Assembly (NCBI GenBank): GCA_017936785.1
Contig: JAGBEV010000027.1
Coordinates: forward strand, 1-60,179
Reading direction: 5' to 3'
Origin: Lachnospiraceae bacterium
Lineage (GTDB): Bacteria; Bacillota; Clostridia; Lachnospirales; Lachnospiraceae
Length of the DNA stretch: 60,179 bases
The translations under genes and the position numbers were made by a program. This document shows positions 1 through 9,126 of the stretch, piece by piece (the stretch's first letter is position 1; each line of letters begins with the position of its first letter). The notes beneath the pieces were generated by a model. The model was not told the DNA's origin and did no database searches. It saw only the letters and a list, made by a program, of their open reading frames with translations.

Positions 1-150
1 GTCTCAAAAACGGACGCGAAGTCCAGGAAAGGAAGCCGATATACCGATTGCTCCATCATTATACAGCTTAAGCAATAAGATGGATAATTCCTTACTGGCT
101 GTAAGGGATATTAACCATAAATATATTGTAGTAGAAAGGAAAACAAAGCA
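1..150. other. left-edge region, no confident gene
   Basis: One frame is open from the left edge and stops at base 71, so these bases may be the last 22 codons of an upstream gene, but the peptide is too short to recognise. Bases 72-150 are AT-rich leader for the DXS-type gene, with a GAAAGGA-like ribosome binding site about 12 bases before its ATG. No clear promoter or terminator is visible. Confidence 0.3.
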
Positions 151-1914
151 ATGTGTAAAGTCTTGGATAAAATCAATACGCCGAAAGATCTGAAAGTCTT
201 ATCACGAAATGAACTTATACAGTTATGTGGGGAAATCAGGCAGCAGATGATTTGGCGTCTCAGTGCAACAGGTGGTCATGTGGGTTCTAATCTGGCGATT
301 ATAGAGGCCACCGTTGCATTACATTATGTTTTCAATTCTCCGGTTGACAAAATTATTTTCGATGTGTCCCATCAATGCTATACTCATAAGCTATTAACCG
401 GACGGAAAGCGGCCTATACCGATCCTGCAAAGTTTTCCTCTGTCAGCGGATTTACCAATCCGGCAGAAAGCGAGCATGATATTTTCTCAATCGGTCACAC
501 TTCCACGGCGATCAGCTTGGCCTGCGGAATGGCAAAAGGGCGTGATGTAAAAGGCGAATGCCATAATGTGATTGCATTGGTGGGCGATGGCGCACTCAGC
601 GGTGGTGAGGCTTTTGAGGGGTTGAACAATGCGGCAGCCCTTGGGAGCAATATCATTCTTATAATAAATGATAATGATATGAGCATTGCAGAAAACCATG
701 GTGGTCTATACCAAAATCTTCGGTTACTCCGGGAAACGGATGGAAGGGCAGACTGTAATTTTTTCCGGGCACTGGGATTTGATTATTCCTTTGTCCGTGA
801 TGGTAACGATTTTAATGAAATTGTAGCTGCATTAGAAAAAGTAAAGGATACGGATCATCCGGTTGTCATTCACATGTGTACTGTAAAGGGAAAAGGATAC
901 CGATTTGCGGAAACCGACAAAGAAAATTGGCACTACATGGGACCATTTGATATTGACACAGGAAATCCACGACAAGGGGTTGTACCTGCGGAAACGTATG
1001 AGGCCCTGACTGCTGCATATCTGACAGACAAAATGCGAATTGATCCTGCGGTTACTGCAATTACTGCCGGAACACCTAAAGTCTTAGGATTTGAGGAAGA
1101 ATTGAGAAATCAGTTTCCAAAACAGTTTGTGGATGTAGGGATTGCAGAAGGTCATGCAGTGGCTATGATTTCCGGTATTGCAAAGGCGGGTGGAAAGCCG
1201 GTATTCGGTGTCAGCAGCTCTTTTTTGCAGCGAACCTATGACCAGCTTTCTTCCGATCTGGCGTTAAACCACAGCCCGGCGGTTATTCTCGTATTTTTTG
1301 CAGGAATTGGCGGGGGCAGCCAGACCCACATGGGTGTTTTCGATATTTCACTTGCTGCAAATATTCCGGGCATCGTTTATCTGGCACCGACTTGCAAAGA
1401 AGAATATTTCAGTATGTTGGAATGGGGACTGAACCAGACAGAACATCCGGTAATCATCCGTGTGCCGGGCGCCACAACGGTATCCAGAGACGCGGTCTTA
1501 TTGTCTGAATATAGCTATCCTGCAAAATATGAAATTGTGGAGCATGGGACAACGGTGGCTATTTTGGCACTTGGAAAATTCTTTAAACTGGGTGAAAGCG
1601 TGAGACAGAAACTCTTGGCAGAACATGGAATCAATGCAACCCTTATCAATCCACGATATGCGTCTGTTGTTGACAAAACAATGCTGGGCGCATTGCCAGA
1701 ATATGGACATCGACTGATTGTTACTCTGGAGGATGGCGTAATTGACGGCGGCTTTGGTGAGAAGGTTACACGGTTCTATGGAGCATCATCTGTAAAGGTA
1801 CTGAACTTTGGGGCTAAGAAGGAATTTGTGAACCATGTAGCAGCAGAAGAGCAATACGGCAGATACCATCTCACAGAAAATCAAATCATTTCAGACATTC
1901 TTGAATTGCTTTGA
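151..1914 (+). CDS. 1-deoxy-D-xylulose-5-phosphate synthase-type enzyme (DXS family)
   Basis: A thiamine diphosphate enzyme that would condense pyruvate and glyceraldehyde-3-phosphate to DXP, the entry step of the MEP isoprenoid pathway and a precursor of thiamine and pyridoxal. Visible: the N-terminal SATGGHVGSNL segment (residues 39-49), SIGHTSTAIS, and the thiamine-binding GDG (near 145) ending at NDND (near 173). The transketolase-like pyrimidine-binding half carries VDVGIAEGHA with the expected glutamate near residue 332. At 587 residues it is shorter than the usual 620 or so. It stands alone beside decayed mobile DNA, not in the usual xseAB-ispA context, so it may be a second, specialised copy; this is inference. 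The MEP gene ispH lies at 46172, but no other MEP gene is in the window. The family call is firm; the exact substrate is less so. Confidence 0.85.
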   Translation: MCKVLDKINTPKDLKVLSRNELIQLCGEIRQQMIWRLSATGGHVGSNLAIIEATVALHYVFNSPVDKIIFDVSHQCYTHKLLTGRKAAYTDPAKFSSVSGFTNPAESEHDIFSIGHTSTAISLACGMAKGRDVKGECHNVIALVGDGALSGGEAFEGLNNAAALGSNIILIINDNDMSIAENHGGLYQNLRLLRETDGRADCNFFRALGFDYSFVRDGNDFNEIVAALEKVKDTDHPVVIHMCTVKGKGYRFAETDKENWHYMGPFDIDTGNPRQGVVPAETYEALTAAYLTDKMRIDPAVTAITAGTPKVLGFEEELRNQFPKQFVDVGIAEGHAVAMISGIAKAGGKPVFGVSSSFLQRTYDQLSSDLALNHSPAVILVFFAGIGGGSQTHMGVFDISLAANIPGIVYLAPTCKEEYFSMLEWGLNQTEHPVIIRVPGATTVSRDAVLLSEYSYPAKYEIVEHGTTVAILALGKFFKLGESVRQKLLAEHGINATLINPRYASVVDKTMLGALPEYGHRLIVTLEDGVIDGGFGEKVTRFYGASSVKVLNFGAKKEFVNHVAAEEQYGRYHLTENQIISDILELL

Positions 1915-1954
1915 AAACACCTTTTTTAAACATCCCATTATAGGAGGTGATGAC

Positions 1955-2190
1955 ATGGGAAATTAGCGGTATTGGATATATCTGAAAACGGCAGGCAGAT
2001 CGGCGAAAAGTTGTTTGTCCTGCTGGATGGTACACAGCGCAAAGAATTGACAAACTATGTTTTGGAGCGGAATAATCAGACCTTACTATCTGTTCGTTCT
2101 GCATCTGCTGTTCCAAAGAATCCCCAGATGCGAGCCATAGAACCCTCTCCTCTGATTGAAATTCAGGTGGGCGATTATATTTCTGTCTGA
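1955..2190 (+). pseudogene. small frameshifted gene of unknown function
   Basis: A strong Shine-Dalgarno (AGGAGGTG, 1942-1949) precedes an ATG at 1955 that hits TAG after three codons. Restoring one A in the A-run at 1960-1962 would give a 78-79-codon frame starting MGKLAVLDISENG and ending VGDYISV. As the sequence stands, only an internal TTG at 1972 opens that frame. I do not recognise the protein. It lies between the DXS-type gene and a recombinase fragment, so it is probably part of a decaying mobile segment. A sequencing error in the homopolymer is the alternative. Confidence 0.5.
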
Positions 2191-2207
2191 AAGAAAGGGG
2201 TGTACTT

Positions 2208-2582
2208 GTGCGCGGAAGGAATGTCGCCTTGACACACAGGGAGTTTGACATGCTCCACATTTTGATCGTCAACCGCAGACGTGTCAAACAAAAGCTAAAA
2301 GTCAAACCGGATATCCCGGATTATATCAGCAGTACCGCTGGGCAGATGGCTGATATAAGTCGTTTCTTACAGCTTGCGGATAAGTATTCGGATTTGCAGG
2401 AGATTGACGCCGCCACAGTAAATGAATTGATTGAGAAAATCGTAATTCACAACCCGAAAAAGATAGGAGGGAAAAAGCACGACATGATTGAGGTATACTT
2501 CACCTGTGCAGGTAAAATCCGAATCCCTCTTGCTAAACCGGAACCACTGAAGGACACAGAAATCATGCAACAAAAAGTCTGA
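2208..2582 (+). pseudogene. chimeric remnant with serine-recombinase C-terminus
   Basis: A 124-codon frame from GTG with a GAAAGGGG-like site upstream. The first 25 or so residues (VALTHREFDMLHIL) resemble the start of an OmpR/PhoB-type DNA-binding domain. From about residue 48 it resembles the C-terminal tail of large serine recombinases (DUF4368-like: FLQLADKYSDLQEIDAATV, then VNELIEKIVIH). The catalytic resolvase domain, the recombinase domain and the response-regulator receiver are all absent. The best reading is a scar where fragments of two genes were joined as an integrated element decayed. It is unlikely to encode a working protein. Confidence 0.6.
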
Positions 2583-2646
2583 CAAATTATAAATTAAAAG
2601 CATATAAATCTGACTTGAATATAAAATTTATTAAGAAATAATAAAA

Positions 2647-2689
2647 TTAGCACTCAACGCTTGACAGTGCTAATAACAAGGTATATAAC
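2647..2689 (+). promoter_or_regulatory. CIRCE operator overlapping a sigma-A promoter
   Basis: TTAGCACTC (2647-2655), nine bases, then CAGTGCTAA (2665-2673) matches the CIRCE consensus TTAGCACTC-N9-GAGTGCTAA with one mismatch. Inside it TTGACA (2661-2666) is a perfect -35 box, followed after 17 bases by TATAAC (2684-2689). HrcA bound here would cover the -35 region, so both downstream Hsp20 genes should be heat-shock derepressed. Confidence 0.9.
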
Positions 2690-2764
2690 ATAATCGTAAG
2701 AACAAAAAAGAGTTTCTGCAGAAGCTTTATAAGTGAATATGGAATCAGGTAAGGAGGAGTCGTT

Positions 2765-3109
2765 ATGATGTCAACAAAGCATTATCCTATGAAGAGTGAT
2801 ATCAGAGAAAAGAAAGACAGTTACCTTCTCGAGATTAATTTACCTGGATGCCGCAAAGAAGACATTAAGGCATATGTCGACAAAGGTTATCTGCATATCG
2901 CTGCTTCCATGAATCAGGAAAGAGAAAAGAGCCATGGAAAATTTTTAAAGAGAGAATGCTGCTATGGGCAGTATGAAAGAACCTTTTTTGTAGGTTCCGA
3001 GATCTCTCAGGAAGATCTTGAGGCAAGTTACAAACACGGTGTTTTAAAAGTAAAAATTCCAAAAACACCTAAAGTCAGAAACAATAAAACAATTGCTATT
3101 GAAGGTTAA
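2765..3109 (+). CDS. small heat shock protein, Hsp20/alpha-crystallin family
   Basis: A 114-residue ATP-independent holdase that would bind unfolding proteins in the cytoplasm. The alpha-crystallin domain covers nearly the whole protein: DSYLLEINLPGCRKEDIKAYV near the start and the family-typical GVLKVKIPK near residues 96-104. A short IAIEG tail follows. AAGGAGG (2751-2757) serves the ATG at 2765 or the one at 2768. It is first in a two-gene unit under the CIRCE promoter, with the second Hsp20 gene 29 bases downstream. It has almost no N-terminal arm compared with its neighbour, so the two may form mixed oligomers (inference). Confidence 0.92.
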   Translation: MMSTKHYPMKSDIREKKDSYLLEINLPGCRKEDIKAYVDKGYLHIAASMNQEREKSHGKFLKRECCYGQYERTFFVGSEISQEDLEASYKHGVLKVKIPKTPKVRNNKTIAIEG

Positions 3110-3138
3110 CAGCAGATTTATTTTAAGGAGGAATTATT

Positions 3139-3582
3139 ATGTTAGTGCCAAGTATTTTTGAAAACAATTTTGTAGATGATATTTTTGATGATGTATTTTC
3201 CGTTCCCTTTGGTTTTTCCAAAACAGGAGCAAAAGCATCCATCAGCAGCATGAATGCAGATGTGCAGGAATTTGATGACAGATATCAGCTGGATCTGGAG
3301 CTGCCGGGATATAAAAAGGAAGATATTCAGGCAGAGTTAAAAGACGGCTACCTGACCATTAACGCAGAGCATACGGACAGCAAAGAAGAAAAAGAGGATG
3401 GCAAATATATCCGCCGCGAACGTTTCTACGGCAAATGCCAGAGAAGTTTCTATGTAGGAGATGCCATTACCCATGAGGATATCCAGGCAAAATTTGAAAA
3501 CGGTATCTTAGAGGTCATCATTCCTAAGAAAGAAGCAAAACCTGAAGTGGAAGAGCACAAATACATTTCTATTACAGGTTAA
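3139..3582 (+). CDS. small heat shock protein, Hsp20/alpha-crystallin family
   Basis: The second Hsp20 gene, 147 residues. The N-terminal arm (residues 1-42, beginning MLVPSIFENNFVDDIFDDVF) resembles the usual clostridial Hsp18 arm. The alpha-crystallin domain follows: RYQLDLELPGYKKEDI, then KYIRRERFYGKCQRSFYVG, with the conserved GILEVIIPKK near residues 120-129. The ribosome binding site is AAGGAGG, 9 bases before ATG. It is co-transcribed with the shorter Hsp20 gene from the CIRCE promoter and ends before a strong terminator. This is the more canonical of the pair. Confidence 0.94.
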   Translation: MLVPSIFENNFVDDIFDDVFSVPFGFSKTGAKASISSMNADVQEFDDRYQLDLELPGYKKEDIQAELKDGYLTINAEHTDSKEEKEDGKYIRRERFYGKCQRSFYVGDAITHEDIQAKFENGILEVIIPKKEAKPEVEEHKYISITG

Positions 3583-3607
3583 GACTACACCTGATCAAAG
3601 GCTGAAC

Positions 3608-3673
3608 AAAAATATCCCGGTATTAAGTTTCCTGTTGAATAACCAGCGAAAAACTTAATATCGGGATATTTTT
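3608..3673. terminator. bidirectional intrinsic terminator
   Basis: Two 23-base arms (3608-3630 and 3651-3673) pair with only one non-Watson-Crick position around a 20-base loop. One side begins with five A and the other ends with five T, so it can stop transcription of the Hsp20 pair from the left and of the minus-strand activase from the right. Confidence 0.9.
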
Positions 3674-3682
3674 AGGTTTTCA

Positions 3683-6600
3683 TTATTTGTCCAAGTTCTT
3701 AAATGCCGTGGACAGCATCAGTTTGATCCTGTTCAACTGGTTTACCTCGCTGGCACCGGGATCGTAGTCAATTGCCACAATATTGCTGTCCGGGTACTGG
3801 CGGCGCAGTTCTTTGATAACACCTTTACCTACTACATGGTTGGGCAGACAGCCAAAAGGCTGTGTACATACGATATTAGATGTACCGGAGTGGATCAACT
3901 CCAGCATTTCTCCTGTTAAAAACCAGCCTTCACCGGTCTGGTTGCCGATGGAAACAACGGTTTTGGCATAATCTACCAGGTCATAGATATTTGCCGGAGG
4001 ATCAAAATGTTCGCTCTTTTTCAATGCTCTGGCAGCGGAAGAGCGGAAACGGTCAATTGCCCAGATACCAAACCGGCTGATCCGTGCGGTTTTTTTGGAC
4101 ATGCCCAGATGATCCGCTTTATAGATCTGGTTGTAGAAGCAGTACATCATAAAATCGATCAGGTCGGGACATACGGCTTCGGCGCCTTCAGCCTCCAGCA
4201 ATTCTGCCAGATGGTTATTTGCTTCCGGCAGGAATTTAACCAGGATTTCACCAACGATACCTACACGGGGCTTCTTTTCATCCGTAACAGGCAGATGATC
4301 AAAATCATAAACGATCTGTCTGCACATCTTTTTAAATTTAAAATAAGAGGGATGTTTGCAGGATACAAAGTCCTGACATTCTTTCAGCCATTTCTGATGC
4401 AGGGCGTTGGCAGAGCCCTTTTCCTTTTCATAAGGTCTCATACGGTAGAGACAGCGCATAAAGAGGTCGCCGAAAATAGCGCCATATACGGCTCTCAGGA
4501 GCATATTGGCATCCAGCTTAAAGCCGGGATTTGTCTCAAGCCCGTTCATATTCAGGGAAATGACCGGAATATGCTCTAATCCTGCCTTTGCCAGGGCACG
4601 GCGGATAAAGCCGATATAGTTGGTAGCACGGCAGCCGCCTCCCGTCTGGGTAATGATGACAGCCACTTTATTTAAGTCATATCTGCCGGAATTTAAGGCG
4701 TTCATGATCTGTCCTACTACGATCAAAGAAGGGTAGCAGGCATCATTATTTACATATTTCAGTCCCGTATCCACCGCATGGCGGTTGTTTTCGGGAATCA
4801 CTTCAAAGTTGTAGCCGCAAGCCTTAAAAGCAGGCTGTAATACTTCAAAATGGATCGGTGACATCTGTGGACAGAGGATCGTATAATCCTTTCTCATTTC
4901 TTCTGTAAATACCACGCGGTCCATAGCAGTTGAGTGAACCACACGTTCTTCCTTTTTCTGCTCCTTAACCCTTAAAGCTGCGATCAGGGAGCGGATTCGG
5001 ATACGTGCAGCGCCTAAATTGTTGACTTCATCGATCTTTAAGCAGGTATAGATCTTGCCGGAGCCGGAGAGTATGTCATTTACCTGGTCGGTAGTAACTG
5101 CATCCAGACCACAACCGAAGGAATTTAACTGGATCATGTCCAGATTGTCCGTGGTGCGCACAAAGGAAGCCGCAGCATAGAGTCTGGAATGATACATCCA
5201 CTGGTCGGAAACGATCAACGGTCTTTCCGGTCTGCCCAGGTGGGAAATGCTGTCCTCGGTCAAAACGGCAATATCATAGGAATTGATCAATTCGGGAATA
5301 CCATGGTTGATCTCCGGGTCAATATGATAAGGGCGGCCTGCAAGGACAATGCCTCGTCTGCCGGTCTCTTCCAGATATTTTAAGGTTTCTTCGCCTTTTT
5401 TGCGCATATCTTCACGGGCATTTTCCTGCTCATCCCACGCAGCATCAATGGCTTCGCGCACTTCGGAAGCGGGGATGTCCGGAAATTCCTTTACCAATAC
5501 ATCTCCGATGGTCTTCTTATCACGGAAGTTCATAAACGGATTCTGGAATTTAATATCTCCGCGTCCGATTTCTTCCACGTTGTTCTTGATGTTTTCAGAG
5601 TAAGAAGTAACAATGGGGCAGTTATAATGGTTGTTTGCACCTTTGACTTCATCACGTTCATAAAATAATGCGGGATAGAATATGTACTTCACGCCCTGCC
5701 TGATCAGCCAGGTCACATGTCCGTGTGCCAGCTTTGCCGGATAACATTCGGATTCGCTGGGGATAGACTCAATACCCAGTTCATAAATCTTGTGAGTGGA
5801 AGCGGGGGAGAGCACTACCTGGTATTTTAATTTCGTAAAGAAAGTAAACCAGAAGGGATAGTTTTCATACATATTCAACACTCTCGGAATACCTACCTGG
5901 CCGCGCACTGCCTGATCCATGGGCAGGGGCTCGTAGCCGAAGATCCGCTGGTTTTTATACTCAAACAGATTGGGCAGATGGTTGGCGTTTTTCTCCTTGC
6001 CGATACCACGTTCGCAGCGGTTGCCGGAAATATACTGGCGTCCGCCGGTAAATTGGTTGATGGTCAGACGGCAGTTATTGGTACAGCCTTTACATTTTGC
6101 CATGCGGGTAGTAAATTCCAGAGATTCTATTTTATCTATGGACAGCATGGTAGTTTCCTGAATCGGTTCACAGCTGTCACATTGTTTGTCCATTTTCTCA
6201 TGATAACGCTCTTTGGCAATGAGTGCAGCGCCGAAAGCGCCCATGATACCTGCAATATCCGGACGGATGGCTTCACAGCCGGCGATTTTCTCAAAACTTC
6301 TGAGTACCGCATCATTATAAAAGGTTCCGCCCTGTACCACGATCTTTTTACCCAGCTCAGAGGCGTCGGAAACCTTGATAACCTTGAATAAGGCATTCTT
6401 AATAACGGAGTAGGCAAGTCCTGCAGAAATGTCTGCAACGGAGGCGCCTTCCTTTTGTGCCTGTTTTACCTTGGAATTCATAAATACCGTACAACGGGTT
6501 CCCAGATCAATGGGGTGGGGTGCAAACAATGCTTCTTTTGCAAAGTCCTGTACACTGTAATTTAAGGACTGGGCAAAGGTCTCGATAAAGGAACCGCAGC

Positions 6601-7945
6601 CGGAAGAGCATGCTTCATTTAACTGCACACTGTCTACGGTCTGGTTCTTGATCTTGATACATTTCATGTCCTGTCCGCCGATATCTAAGATACAATCCAC
6701 ATCGGGAGAGAAGAATGCCGCTGCATAATAGTGGGCAACGGTTTCCACTTCCCCTTCATCCAGCAGAAAGGCGGCTTTCATCAATGCTTCGCCATAACCT
6801 GTGGAGCAGGAGTGGACGATCTTAGCTCCCTCGGGAAGCTTTTTATAGATATCAGAAATAGCGGAAATCGCTGTTGTCAACGGACTTCCGTTGTTGTTGC
6901 TGTAGAAGGAATACAGGAGGCTTCCGTCCTCACCGATCAAAGCTACCTTTGTAGTGGTGGAGCCTGCATCGATTCCCAGATAACAATTTCCTTTATATTC
7001 TTCCAGTTTTCCCGTAGCAACTTTGCTGCTGCCATGGCGGGTGGTAAATAATTCGTATTCTGTCTGAGAGGCAAAAAGCGGCTCTAAACGTTCCACTTCA
7101 AACTCCATCTTAATGCCATTTGATAGTTTATCCGCCATTTCCATTAAGCTGAAAGAAACCTCTTCCCTGGCGTTTAATGCAGAGCCGATGGCTGCAAATA
7201 AATGGGAATGATCCGGTGCGATAATATGTTCATCATCCAGCTTTAAGGTACGGATAAATGCTGCCTTTAACTCCGATAAGAAGTGGAGGGGACCTCCTAA
7301 AAACGCAACATGTCCCCGGATAGGCTTACCACAGGCGAGACCTGAAATGGTCTGATTGACTACCGCCTGAAAAATAGAAGCAGCAAGATCTTCCTTGGTT
7401 GCTCCGTCATTGATCAGCGGCTGGATATCCGTTTTGGCAAATACGCCGCAGCGTGCGGCGATGGTATATAGGGATTGATAACTTTTGGCGTATTCATTCA
7501 GACCGGAAGCATCCGTCTGCAGCAGGGATGCCATCTGGTCGATAAAGGAACCTGTGCCGCCGGCACAGATACCGTTCATTCTTTGTTCTACATTACCGCC
7601 TTCAAAATAAATAATCTTAGCATCTTCTCCGCCAAGCTCGATTGCTACATCCGTCTGGGGGGCATAATCTGTCAAAGCGCTTGATACGGCAATAACTTCC
7701 TGAACAAATGGCACATCCAGATGGTTGGCAAGAGTCAGTCCGCCGGAGCCGGTAATCATGGGGCTGACTTTTAAATCCCCAAGCTCGGTAACCGCTTCCT
7801 TTAATAAATCGGAAAGAGTTTCCTGAATATTTGCAAAGTGTCTGCGGTAATCGGAAAATAAAATAGTATGTTCATTATTTAAGATCGCAATTTTTACGGT
7901 GGTGGAACCAATATCGATTCCTAAAGTGTATTGTTGCTCACTCAT
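3683..7945 (-). CDS. 2-hydroxyacyl-CoA dehydratase activase-type fusion protein (BadF/HgdC-HgdB-like)
   Basis: A 1420-residue protein of the family annotated as acyl-CoA dehydratase activase. Two ASKHA ATPase domains lie in tandem, each with a phosphate-1 motif: [11 protein letters not shown] (near 8-18) and [11 protein letters not shown] (near 321-331). The second carries [11 protein letters not shown] and DLGTRCTVF, where activases bind a [4Fe-4S] cluster between subunits. A cysteine cluster CKGCTNNC near 618 starts the DUF2229-type region, and the C-terminal half resembles dehydratase component D. Known activases use ATP to drive an electron into the dehydratase; what this long fused form acts on is not established. 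The start at 7945 is chosen because AAAGGAG precedes it and the minus-strand -10 box at 7988-7993 would exclude a start at 7999. It is monocistronic, with no dehydratase subunit genes beside it. Confidence 0.85.
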   Translation of the reverse strand: MSEQQYTLGIDIGSTTVKIAILNNEHTILFSDYRRHFANIQETLSDLLKEAVTELGDLKVSPMITGSGGLTLANHLDVPFVQEVIAVSSALTDYAPQTDVAIELGGEDAKIIYFEGGNVEQRMNGICAGGTGSFIDQMASLLQTDASGLNEYAKSYQSLYTIAARCGVFAKTDIQPLINDGATKEDLAASIFQAVVNQTISGLACGKPIRGHVAFLGGPLHFLSELKAAFIRTLKLDDEHIIAPDHSHLFAAIGSALNAREEVSFSLMEMADKLSNGIKMEFEVERLEPLFASQTEYELFTTRHGSSKVATGKLEEYKGNCYLGIDAGSTTTKVALIGEDGSLLYSFYSNNNGSPLTTAISAISDIYKKLPEGAKIVHSCSTGYGEALMKAAFLLDEGEVETVAHYYAAAFFSPDVDCILDIGGQDMKCIKIKNQTVDSVQLNEACSSGCGSFIETFAQSLNYSVQDFAKEALFAPHPIDLGTRCTVFMNSKVKQAQKEGASVADISAGLAYSVIKNALFKVIKVSDASELGKKIVVQGGTFYNDAVLRSFEKIAGCEAIRPDIAGIMGAFGAALIAKERYHEKMDKQCDSCEPIQETTMLSIDKIESLEFTTRMAKCKGCTNNCRLTINQFTGGRQYISGNRCERGIGKEKNANHLPNLFEYKNQRIFGYEPLPMDQAVRGQVGIPRVLNMYENYPFWFTFFTKLKYQVVLSPASTHKIYELGIESIPSESECYPAKLAHGHVTWLIRQGVKYIFYPALFYERDEVKGANNHYNCPIVTSYSENIKNNVEEIGRGDIKFQNPFMNFRDKKTIGDVLVKEFPDIPASEVREAIDAAWDEQENAREDMRKKGEETLKYLEETGRRGIVLAGRPYHIDPEINHGIPELINSYDIAVLTEDSISHLGRPERPLIVSDQWMYHSRLYAAASFVRTTDNLDMIQLNSFGCGLDAVTTDQVNDILSGSGKIYTCLKIDEVNNLGAARIRIRSLIAALRVKEQKKEERVVHSTAMDRVVFTEEMRKDYTILCPQMSPIHFEVLQPAFKACGYNFEVIPENNRHAVDTGLKYVNNDACYPSLIVVGQIMNALNSGRYDLNKVAVIITQTGGGCRATNYIGFIRRALAKAGLEHIPVISLNMNGLETNPGFKLDANMLLRAVYGAIFGDLFMRCLYRMRPYEKEKGSANALHQKWLKECQDFVSCKHPSYFKFKKMCRQIVYDFDHLPVTDEKKPRVGIVGEILVKFLPEANNHLAELLEAEGAEAVCPDLIDFMMYCFYNQIYKADHLGMSKKTARISRFGIWAIDRFRSSAARALKKSEHFDPPANIYDLVDYAKTVVSIGNQTGEGWFLTGEMLELIHSGTSNIVCTQPFGCLPNHVVGKGVIKELRRQYPDSNIVAIDYDPGASEVNQLNRIKLMLSTAFKNLDK

Positions 7946-7987
7946 TTTGGTTCGCTCCTTTAATTTGCTTTTTGCATACCAGCCTAC

Positions 7988-8016
7988 ATTATATGACAAA
8001 GTTTTTAAAAGTGCAA
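7988..8016 (-). promoter_or_regulatory. sigma-A promoter of the activase gene
   Basis: On the minus strand TTGCAC (8016-8011), 17 bases, TATAAT (7993-7988). Transcription would begin near 7981, leaving a leader of about 36 bases before the ATG at 7945. Confidence 0.75.
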
Positions 8017-8078
8017 TTGCCTAAAGTGTTAAGAATTTGGTAATATTATGAAAGAAAAATGAATTTTTAGCGGTTTTG

Positions 8079-8107
8079 TTTACAGTGGTAAATCCACATG
8101 ATAAAAT
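8079..8107 (+). promoter_or_regulatory. sigma-A promoter of the rhomboid-like gene
   Basis: TTTACA (8079-8084), 17 bases, TAAAAT (8102-8107). The spacer contains the small inverted repeat GTGG-TAAAT-CCAC (8085-8097), a possible regulator site. It is divergent from the activase promoter. Confidence 0.65.
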
Positions 8108-8151
8108 GTTATGGATATTTTCTTTAAAATATGATAGAGGTGTGGACAAAG

Positions 8152-9060
8152 ATGATCTGGTTTTATAAATTGGAACAGAAATACGGGAAATATGCGATCA
8201 AAAACCTGACGTGGTACTTGATCATATGCTATGCCATCGGCTATGTACTGCAGCTTTCGGCAGGCTTGGGAAATACAGTTACGGCGGCATTGCTGTCATA
8301 TTTGACACTGGATGTTCATGCGATCCTGCACGGACAGATCTGGAGGCTGGTCACATGGCTGCTGATCCCCCCTTATTCTTTTGATATTTTTACTTTAGTA
8401 ACGCTGTATTGTTATTTTTCCATCGGTACTCTTTTGGAGAGAACATGGGGAACGTTCCGTTATAATGTATATATTTTTTCCGGAATCATCTTTACCATAA
8501 TCGGAGCCTTTCTTTTGTATGGTCTTATGAATCTGGTGCTTGGAGGAACGGCGGGAATAGATATGGAAACAGCTTCCATGTTGGTATCCGGTTTTTTCAG
8601 CACCTATTATATCAGTATGTCGTTGTTTTTTGCTTTTGCCATTACCTTCCCGGATGTGCAGATGATGTTTATGTTCATCATTCCCATAAAAGCAAAGATA
8701 TTAGGGATTTTTTATATACTGATCATGATCTATAACATTTTCAGGACTTTTTCTCTTATGGGTATGTTGATCGGAACTGCTGTGGCGATCGTTATCGGCT
8801 TTTCTTTATTAAATGTATTGTTGTTCTTTATCGTTACAAGAAAGAGTTTCCGCACGCCTACACAGTTGAAACGGCAGAAAGAATTCCAGCGCCATGTAGT
8901 TAAGATGAAAAAATTAACAAGGCATAAATGCGCTATCTGTGGCAGGACGGAAGAGACTGATCCTGATGAGCAGTTCCGGTTCTGTTCCAAATGCGAGGGT
9001 AACTATGAATATTGTTCCCAACATATTTATACTCATACCCATGTGAAAAAGGGATCATGA
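8152..9060 (+). CDS. rhomboid-like membrane protein, apparently catalytically dead, with zinc-ribbon-like tail
   Basis: A 302-residue membrane protein. Hydrophobic segments suggest about six membrane spans. The segment HAILHGQIWRLVTWLLIP and the following FSIGTLLERTWGTFRYN match the rhomboid fold's early loop and the region before its catalytic helix. The GxSG serine motif and the late catalytic histidine of active rhomboids are not visible, so it looks like a pseudo-protease (iRhom/Derlin-like logic). After the last span a basic linker leads to a cysteine-histidine cluster: CAIC (near 260-263), CSKC (278-281) and CSQH (288-291) plus two more histidines, likely a metal-binding cytoplasmic module. 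ATG 8152 is chosen because GAGGTG lies upstream; an in-frame ATG at 8131 has no such site. The next gene, a sigma-like protein, follows by 66 bases and may be co-transcribed. Confidence 0.72.
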   Translation: MIWFYKLEQKYGKYAIKNLTWYLIICYAIGYVLQLSAGLGNTVTAALLSYLTLDVHAILHGQIWRLVTWLLIPPYSFDIFTLVTLYCYFSIGTLLERTWGTFRYNVYIFSGIIFTIIGAFLLYGLMNLVLGGTAGIDMETASMLVSGFFSTYYISMSLFFAFAITFPDVQMMFMFIIPIKAKILGIFYILIMIYNIFRTFSLMGMLIGTAVAIVIGFSLLNVLLFFIVTRKSFRTPTQLKRQKEFQRHVVKMKKLTRHKCAICGRTEETDPDEQFRFCSKCEGNYEYCSQHIYTHTHVKKGS

Positions 9061-9126
9061 TGAGCGGTCAGGCTGATGGGGGTCATATGAAATGATAAAC
9101 AAAGTTAGGAAGTTGATGGAATAAAA

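Noticed and set aside
4007-4579. 190-codon + strand ORF inside the activase region
   Set aside because: Antisense to a conserved domain of the activase; cysteine- and phenylalanine-rich composition typical of a shadow frame; no start signals.
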